From: Eikenella longinqua
GTDB lineage: Bacteria; Pseudomonadota; Gammaproteobacteria; Burkholderiales; Neisseriaceae
NCBI RefSeq assembly: GCF_001648355.1
Contig: NZ_LXSL01000014.1
Coordinates: 1 to 64,000 of the forward strand
DNA: 64,000 nt
Reading direction: 5' to 3'
Of the stretch, positions 59,320 to 64,000 are shown in pieces. The position numbers were made by a program, and so were the translations under genes. The notes beneath the pieces were generated by a model, which had not been told where the DNA came from, searched no databases, and saw only the letters and a list, made by a program, of their open reading frames with translations. Position 1 is the stretch's first letter; every line of letters starts with the position of its first letter.

Positions 59320-59811
59320 TTAAACGATTTCGGCTTTGGTGATGACCACGGGCTCTACGGGCACGTCGTCGTGGTAGCCGTGGCGTTTGGTGGTGACGCC
59401 TTCGATGGCGTCCACCACATCTTGGCCTTCCACGACTTTGCCGAATACGGCGTAGCCCCAGCCGTGCAGGCTGGGCTCGGTGTGGTTGAGGAAGGAGTTG
59501 TCTTTGGTGTTGATAAAGAATTGGGAGGAGGCGCTATGCGGGGCTTGGGTGCGCGCCATGGCAAGGGTGTATTTGTTGTTTTTCAGGCCGTTTTGGGCTT
59601 CGTTTTTGATGGGCGCGCGGCCGGGTTTTTCATGCATGTTTTCGTCCATGCCGCCGCCTTGAATCATGAAACCTTTGATCACGCGGTGGAAAATGAGGCC
59701 GTCGTAGAAGCCGTCTTTCACGTATTGTTCGAAGTTGGCGGCGGTTAGGGGGGCTTTTTCGTGGTCGAGCTCGATGCCGATGGTGCCGAAGTTGGTGTGG
59801 AGTTTGATCAT
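59320..59811 (-). CDS. ppiB: Cytosolic cyclophilin, peptidyl-prolyl isomerase B
   Basis: A 163-residue cyclophilin without a signal peptide. MIKLHTNFGTIGIELDHEKA, FHRVIKGFMIQGGGMDENMH near 41-60, MARTQAPHSASSQFFINTKD and YAVFGKVVEGQDVVDAIEGV are the standard blocks. The catalytic Arg is in FHRV. It speeds proline isomerisation in the cytoplasm. A second, exported cyclophilin lies 0.7 kb upstream, with yceI between them. Confidence 0.97.
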   Translation of the reverse strand: MIKLHTNFGTIGIELDHEKAPLTAANFEQYVKDGFYDGLIFHRVIKGFMIQGGGMDENMHEKPGRAPIKNEAQNGLKNNKYTLAMARTQAPHSASSQFFINTKDNSFLNHTEPSLHGWGYAVFGKVVEGQDVVDAIEGVTTKRHGYHDDVPVEPVVITKAEIV

Positions 59812-59847
59812 GTTGGTTGGTCCTGTATGGGTGGGGGAAATGGGAAG

Positions 59848-59874
59848 AGGCTACCTGAAATTTTCAGGTAGCCT
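59848..59874 (-). terminator. Tight uptake-sequence palindrome, terminator for yceI
   Basis: AGGCTACCTGAAA and TTTTCAGGTAGCCT abut with no spare bases. The palindrome starts 14 bases beyond the yceI stop codon. Confidence 0.75.
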
Positions 59875-59887
59875 TTGTTGTGCCGGA

Positions 59888-60448
59888 TTATTGTTTGAAG
59901 GCTTCGATTTGGATGTTCAGCTTCACTTGGTTGCTGACGATGCCTTGCAGGAAGTTCATGCCCCATTTGCTGCGGTCGATGGTGGCGCTGAAGTCGCCGC
60001 CGCATACTTGGGCGTTGGCGCGCTGGCTGTGGTAGCAGTTGAAGCGGTCGGCGTTGAGGCGCACGGGGTGGGTTTGGCCGAGCAGGGTGAGGCGGCCGTC
60101 TACGCTAGCGAGCTTGCTGCCGCGGAAGTTGAAGCGGGTGGATTCGAAGCGCATGTTGGGATATTGGGTGGCATTGAAGAGGTCGGCAGAGGCGAGGTGT
60201 TTGTCGAAGTCTTCGTTGCCGCTGCGCAGGTTGGCCACGGGGATGTCGATACTCACGCTGCCGCGTTTGGCTTGGGGGTTGTATTCTACGGTGCCGTTGA
60301 GGTTGTAGAAGCCGCCGGTGTTGGTGCTGGTGTTGAAGTGGTCAATGGCGAAGCGGGCGTTGGCGTGGTGGCTGTCGATTTTGTAGGTGTCGGCCTGGGC
60401 GCTGCCGAAGGCGGCGGCGAGGATGGCGAGGGCGAGGACTTGTTTCAT
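59888..60448 (-). CDS. YceI-family periplasmic protein
   Basis: A 186-residue protein with a signal peptide (residues 1-19, ending SAQA). The YceI lipocalin-like barrel follows: DTYKIDSHHANARFAIDHFN, GTVEYNPQAKRGSVSIDIPV, FNATQYPNMRFESTRFNF and GDFSATIDRSKWGMNFL. YceI proteins bind polyisoprenoids or similar long lipids in the periplasm. In this window the gene lies between two cyclophilin genes on the same strand. Length is normal. Confidence 0.95.
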   Translation of the reverse strand: MKQVLALAILAAAFGSAQADTYKIDSHHANARFAIDHFNTSTNTGGFYNLNGTVEYNPQAKRGSVSIDIPVANLRSGNEDFDKHLASADLFNATQYPNMRFESTRFNFRGSKLASVDGRLTLLGQTHPVRLNADRFNCYHSQRANAQVCGGDFSATIDRSKWGMNFLQGIVSNQVKLNIQIEAFKQ

Positions 60449-60478
60449 GCTGCGATACTCCTGATGTGGTTGGGAAAA

Positions 60479-61051
60479 CTACTGGGAAAGGATGCGCACT
60501 TGGCGGATGACGACGGGCGTGCGCGGCACATCTTGATACATACCGTTGCTGCCGGTGGGGGTGGCGGCGATTTGGTCCACCACGTTTTGCCCGGCCACCA
60601 CTTTGCCAAACACGGCATAGCCATAGCCGCGGGCGGTGGGGGCGGTGTGGTTGAGGAATTCGTTGTTTTTCACGTTGATGAAAAATTGGCTGGTGGCGGA
60701 ATGGGGCTGGGCGGTGCGCGCCATGGCAATGGTGTAGCGGTTATTTTTCAGCCCGTTGGCGGCTTCGTTTACGAGCGCGGGGCGAATGGGGGCTTTTTCG
60801 GCCATTTGGGCGGTGAGGCCGCCGCCTTGGATCATGAAACCGGGAATCACGCGGTGGAAAATGGTGCCGTTATAAAAGCCGCTGCGGGCATAGGCCAGAA
60901 AGTTTTCCACGGTTTTGGGGGCTTGCTCTTCGTTCAGGGCGAGCTCGATGTTGCCTTGGCTGGTTTCGAGCAGCACGCGGGTTTCGGCTTGGGCGGCGAA
61001 GGCGGCGCAGCCGAGCGCGGCGGCGAGAATGAGTGTGCGGAAGGGTTTCAT
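60479..61051 (-). CDS. ppiA: Periplasmic cyclophilin, peptidyl-prolyl isomerase A
   Basis: A 190-residue cyclophilin with a signal peptide (MKPFRTLILAAALGCAAFAA, residues 1-20, then QAE). TRVLLETSQGNIELALNEEQ, FHRVIPGFMIQGGGLTAQMA near 71-90, MARTAQPHSATSQFFINVKN and YAVFGKVVAGQNVVDQIAAT follow. It folds proteins in the periplasm. The start at 61051 is set by the signal peptide; a frame 27 codons longer runs through an uptake sequence. It begins 30 bases upstream of yceI and probably shares its transcript. Confidence 0.95.
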   Translation of the reverse strand: MKPFRTLILAAALGCAAFAAQAETRVLLETSQGNIELALNEEQAPKTVENFLAYARSGFYNGTIFHRVIPGFMIQGGGLTAQMAEKAPIRPALVNEAANGLKNNRYTIAMARTAQPHSATSQFFINVKNNEFLNHTAPTARGYGYAVFGKVVAGQNVVDQIAATPTGSNGMYQDVPRTPVVIRQVRILSQ

Positions 61052-61131
61052 GTTGTTTGCTAAAAAATGAAAAATCGGTAGGTGCGCTAGGGTAAAGGCT
61101 ACCTGAAAATTTTGCAAGCTTGGCCAAAGCA

Positions 61132-61212
61132 ATTCTTTCTTCCTGCTGCGTTATCTCGCCTTGCCGTATTGCCCATACTGTTTGCGGCTTACTGCCTGGC
61201 ATGAAGAAAAAA
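61132..61212. repeat. Correia-like repeat with different ends
   Basis: The core gcgttatctcgccttgccgt, then attgcccatactgtttgcgg, is close to the core of the three Correia elements in this window. The flanks differ: ATTCTTTCTTC on the left and GAAGAAAAAAT on the right, an imperfect inverted pair. It may be a sister family of small mobile repeats, or a decayed copy. Confidence 0.5.
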
Positions 61213-61320
61213 TGTCTTCAGCCGCAAGATGCACCGGATGGCTGTTTTTAGTACAGAAAATATTGATTGTGTTAAAATCGCCCGCTTTTTCTATTCCATT
61301 TTCCGCAGAGGCACACACCC

Positions 61321-62949
61321 ATGATTTCCACTTCTGGCATCACCATGCAGTTCGGCGCAAAACCGCTGTTTGAAAACGTATCCGTCAAATTCGGCGAAGG
61401 CAACCGCTACGGCCTTATCGGCGCGAACGGATCGGGCAAATCCACGTTTATGAAAATTCTGGGCGGCGATTTAGAGCAGACCAGCGGCGAAGTGGCGATT
61501 GAAAACGGCGTGCGGCTGGGCAGGCTGCGCCAAGACCAGTTTGCTTATGAAGATATGCGCGTGCTGGACGTGGTGATGATGGGGCACACCGAAATGTGGG
61601 CGGCGATGACCGAGCGCGACGCGATTTACGCCAACCCAGAAGCCAGCGAAGAAGACTACATGCACGCCGCCGAGCTGGAAGCCAAGTTCGCCGAATACGA
61701 CGGCTACACCGCCGAAGCGCGCGCCGCCGAACTGTTGAGCGGCGTGGGCATAGACGAGAGCCTGCACAACGCCGTGATGGCCGAAGTCGCCCCCGGCTTC
61801 AAGCTGCGCGTGCTGCTGGCACAAGCCCTGTTTTCCAAACCCGACGTGCTGCTCTTGGACGAGCCCACCAATAACTTGGACATCAACACCATCCGCTGGC
61901 TGGAAGGCGTGCTCAACCAATACGACAGCACCATGATTATCATCAGCCACGACCGCCACTTTTTGAACGAAGTCTGCACCCACATGGCGGATTTGGACTA
62001 CAACACCATCACCGTGTATCCCGGCAATTATGACGACTATATGCTCGCCTCCGCCCAATCCCGCGAGCGCGCGCTGAAAGACAATGCCAAAGCCAAAGAA
62101 AAATTGCAGGAACTGCAAGAGTTTGTGGCGCGTTTCTCTGCCAACAAATCCAAAGCCCGCCAAGCCACATCGCGCCTGAAACAGGCCGACAAAATCAAGG
62201 CCGAAATGGTGGAAGTGAAGCCCTCCACCCGCCAAAACCCGTATATCCGCTTTGAAACCGACGAGAAAAACAAGCTGCACCGCCAGGCCGTGGAAGTGGA
62301 GAATCTGGCCAAAGCCTTCGACAAAACCCTGTTTGAAAAACTGTCCTATATTTTGGAAGCGGGGCAGCGGCTGGCGATTATCGGCCCCAACGGCGCGGGC
62401 AAATCCACCCTGCTGAAACTCTTGGCCGGCGCGTTTGACGAAAAACTTTCAGGTAGCCTCAAACCCGATTCAGGCAGCATCAAATGGGCGGAAAAAGCCA
62501 CCATCGGCTATTACCCGCAAGACCACGAAAACGACTTCGACTGCGACATGGATTTGACCGAATGGATGCGCCAGTGGGGGCAGGAAGGCGACGACGAACA
62601 AGTGATTCGCGGCACACTCGGCCGCCTGCTGTTCGGCAGCAACGATGTCGTCAAAAAAGTCAAAGTGCTCTCCGGCGGCGAAAAAGGCCGTATGCTCTAC
62701 GGCAAACTGCTGCTGCTGCGCCCCAACGTGCTGATTATGGACGAACCCACCAACCACATGGACATGGAAAGCATCGAATCGCTGAACATGGCCTTGGAAA
62801 AATACACAGGCACGCTGATTTTCGTATCGCACGACCGCCAATTCGTCTCCTCGCTCGCCACGCAGATTATCGAACTCGACGGCAAAGGCGGCTTTGAATA
62901 CTACATGGGCGACTACGAAAGCTATCTGGTAAAAAAAGGCATCGAATAA
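61321..62949 (+). CDS. ybiT: ABC-F ATPase YbiT
   Basis: A 542-residue soluble protein with two ATP-binding domains. The first has GLIGANGSGKSTFMKIL near 32 and LLLDEPTNNLDI near 180. The second has AIIGPNGAGKSTLLKLL near 355, VLSGGEKGRML near 446 and LIMDEPTNHMDMESIESLN near 470. The charged linker between them (about 240-300) is the ribosome-interacting arm. The first signature reads VAPGFKLRVLLAQAL, as in YbiT. ABC-F proteins bind the ribosome E site and tune translation. An in-frame uptake sequence (62446-62459) adds LSGSL in a short loop after Walker A of domain 2. Confidence 0.93.
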   Translation: MISTSGITMQFGAKPLFENVSVKFGEGNRYGLIGANGSGKSTFMKILGGDLEQTSGEVAIENGVRLGRLRQDQFAYEDMRVLDVVMMGHTEMWAAMTERDAIYANPEASEEDYMHAAELEAKFAEYDGYTAEARAAELLSGVGIDESLHNAVMAEVAPGFKLRVLLAQALFSKPDVLLLDEPTNNLDINTIRWLEGVLNQYDSTMIIISHDRHFLNEVCTHMADLDYNTITVYPGNYDDYMLASAQSRERALKDNAKAKEKLQELQEFVARFSANKSKARQATSRLKQADKIKAEMVEVKPSTRQNPYIRFETDEKNKLHRQAVEVENLAKAFDKTLFEKLSYILEAGQRLAIIGPNGAGKSTLLKLLAGAFDEKLSGSLKPDSGSIKWAEKATIGYYPQDHENDFDCDMDLTEWMRQWGQEGDDEQVIRGTLGRLLFGSNDVVKKVKVLSGGEKGRMLYGKLLLLRPNVLIMDEPTNHMDMESIESLNMALEKYTGTLIFVSHDRQFVSSLATQIIELDGKGGFEYYMGDYESYLVKKGIE

Positions 62950-62958
62950 GAAAAGAAC

Positions 62959-63219
62959 ATGAACGCCCATTTAAAGAAACTGCTGCAAAACCTGTTTGCA
63001 CTCATCGTATTACCCGCGCTGGGCTGGTATATCACGCGCGGCGGCACGGTGGATGTGGTCGATACCGAAAATGCCCGCCGCAAAGGCCGTGCCATTGACT
63101 GGCTGTTTAACGAATTCGGCGTAACAGGCGTGTGGGGGCTGCTGGGCGCGACGTGGATTGTGTGCCTGATTTTCGCCGTCCGCTCGTATCGGGCGTGGCA
63201 GCAGGAGAAGCGGCAATAG
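62959..63219 (+). CDS. Small membrane protein after ybiT
   Basis: An 86-residue protein with two hydrophobic helices (FALIVLPALGWYI near 12-25 and GVWGLLGATWIVCLIFAV near 57-74). Charged ends and a soluble middle (TVDVVDTENARRKGRAIDWL) complete it. It begins 9 bases after the ybiT stop codon, so it is probably on the same transcript. AAAAGAA upstream is a weak ribosome site. I do not recognise a function. Confidence 0.75.
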   Translation: MNAHLKKLLQNLFALIVLPALGWYITRGGTVDVVDTENARRKGRAIDWLFNEFGVTGVWGLLGATWIVCLIFAVRSYRAWQQEKRQ

Positions 63220-63226
63220 ATGATGG

Positions 63227-63265
63227 AGGCTACCTGAAAACGCAAAATCGGTTTTCAGGTAGCCT
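63227..63265 (+). terminator. Uptake-sequence pair after the ybiT unit
   Basis: AGGCTACCTGAAAAC and GTTTTCAGGTAGCCT face each other across 9 bases, followed by TTTTTC. It separates the ybiT unit from the next gene. Confidence 0.75.
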
Positions 63266-63305
63266 TTTTCAGATGGTTTCACAACAAGACAAAGAAAGAA
63301 AAAAC

Positions 63306-63800
63306 ATGTTCACACTCAACGGCTTCGGCACCACATTTGTTGGCGAATGCGATTATGAACCGGACGGCAGCTACATCACCACCGCTTGGATTGTGGCGTT
63401 GTGGATACTGCTGATTCCGCTGTATAGCGCGCGGATTTTGTCGGCGGATTCCACCCTGCTTTCCGGCACGAACTACCAAATCATCAAGCTGCCGGTTGAT
63501 TGGCGGCAGGCAAGGCGGATATGGGCATACGTCCTCGGCATACCCGCGCTGCTTGCCCTATTTGTTTGGATGACGGACGTGCTGGATGCTGTGCCGTCGC
63601 CGGCAGGGCAAATCCTATTTTGGCTGGCAGCGGGAGCGATGCTTGCCTACGCCTTTCTGCCGTATTTCCTGCGTTATCGGGCCTGCAAGGCAATCGGGCT
63701 GCGCTATGGCGGGCTGAATGCCTCGCCCCTGACTTGGCTGATGCTGGTGTTGCTGGTGCTTGCCATCGGTTATGCGGCATTGTCCGGCGGCAATGCGTAG
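63306..63800 (+). CDS. Membrane protein, function unknown
   Basis: A 164-residue protein with three or four membrane helices (about 23-41, 75-93, 102-120 and 140-160). A short N-terminal domain (MFTLNGFGTTFVGECDYEPD, then GSYITTAWIV) and a basic cytosolic stretch (LPVDWRQARRIW) are visible. The GTTFVG...DGSYITTAWIV start is a pattern I associate with hypothetical membrane proteins of proteobacteria; no function is known to me. The start at 63306 is preferred to 63273, which lies against the terminator and has no ribosome site. A uptake-sequence pair follows. Confidence 0.75.
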   Translation: MFTLNGFGTTFVGECDYEPDGSYITTAWIVALWILLIPLYSARILSADSTLLSGTNYQIIKLPVDWRQARRIWAYVLGIPALLALFVWMTDVLDAVPSPAGQILFWLAAGAMLAYAFLPYFLRYRACKAIGLRYGGLNASPLTWLMLVLLVLAIGYAALSGGNA

Positions 63801-63810
63801 TGCAAGCAAG

Positions 63811-63850
63811 AGGCTACCTGAAAAACAGCCGGCTTGATTTTCAGGTAGCC
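63811..63850 (+). terminator. Uptake-sequence pair after the membrane protein gene
   Basis: AGGCTACCTGAAAAA and TTTTCAGGTAGCC surround a short stem in the loop (AGCCGGCT). It starts 11 bases after the stop codon. Confidence 0.7.
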
Positions 63851-63895
63851 GTTTGAACACGGAATGGAGATTATTAAGGCGGCTGTTCAGCCCAA

Positions 63896-64000
63896 TTACG
63901 AATCAAACCATATCCTTCTCATTTCAGCGAGTAACTCGGGTGTAATCTCGTATCCCTGTGATTCCCCGATTACACTATCAATACCGCAATACGGGCACCA
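63896..64000 (-). CDS. Zinc-motif protein, C-terminal part (cut by the window edge)
   Basis: The last 34 codons of a minus-strand gene run to the window edge and stop with TAA. The visible end reads WCPYCGIDSVIGESQGYEIT, then PELLAEMRRIWFDS. A CPYCG knuckle followed by an acidic helix is known from small cytosolic proteins of unknown function that carry a zinc-binding tail. Frame and codon use look real, but only the end is seen. Confidence 0.65.
   Translation of the reverse strand, partial: WCPYCGIDSVIGESQGYEITPELLAEMRRIWFDS

Noticed and set aside
61780..61830. Loss of the ABC signature in the first domain of YbiT
   Set aside because: As far as I recall, E. coli YbiT has the same APG(W/F)KLR form, so this is a family trait and not a defect.

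Overview
The window reads as a chromosomal segment of a Neisseriaceae bacterium, most likely Eikenella. The best evidence is the short repeat AGGCTACCTGAA and its complement. By eye it occurs about a hundred times in 64 kb, often as inverted pairs just after stop codons. This matches the DNA uptake sequence dialect described for Eikenella (AG-eikDUS), not the Neisseria form GCCGTCTGAA. Correia-type repeats (TATAGTGG...CCACTATA, about 105 bp), a comE-type gene directly after an rRNA operon, the ntrY-ntrX pair and the def-fmt-rsmB order fit the same family. The DNA is mostly GC-rich. The comE region, the leuA leader and a DUF554 gene are visibly richer in AT.

Layout. 1-730: end of a 5S rRNA, its terminator and a comE-like competence gene. 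850-7180: genes on the minus strand for folate salvage (fau), a Kef-type antiporter, a sirtuin, a nitrilase-family amidase, fructose-bisphosphatase and small exported or membrane proteins. 7430-9300: leuA, unusually fused to an N-terminal helix-turn-helix and preceded by an operator-like motif inside its promoter. 9459-18641: SulP transporter, recQ, a lipoprotein plus a coiled-coil protein, two related cysteine-paired exported proteins, and an OPT transporter. 19095-25022: tkt, tmk, a DKNYY protein, yciB and mltG. 25219-32238: an overlapping operon gdhB-tsaB-rimI-uracil-DNA glycosylase, with a Correia element at its 5' end. 32585-34820: slyD and lysC. 35329-40246: a LysR regulator, a YhbP-like protein and an operon of UbiD-family decarboxylase, UbiX-type prenyltransferase and a DUF554 membrane protein. 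A LysR-type operator and promoter sit in front of this operon. 40366-44943: rlmB, thiE, a relic CRISPR array, tilS and accA. 45310-53408: ntrX, ntrY, a DUF4390 gene, rsmB, fmt and def, then a divergent LysM protein. 53863-64000: an ftsK-like translocase, panC, a family 90 glycosyltransferase with a zinc-ribbon protein, two cyclophilins flanking yceI, the ABC-F gene ybiT, two small membrane proteins and the end of a zinc-motif protein.

Most genes are housekeeping. The accessory signals that stand out are the HTH-LeuA fusion with its operator, the phenolic-acid-decarboxylase-like operon with a T-N11-A box, the three-repeat CRISPR relic with an exact 65-bp period, an NtrX that has lost the sigma-54 activation motifs, a zinc-less sirtuin, and the wide use of uptake sequences as terminators, stop codons and in-frame peptide inserts. 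No tRNA gene and no complete insertion sequence was seen.
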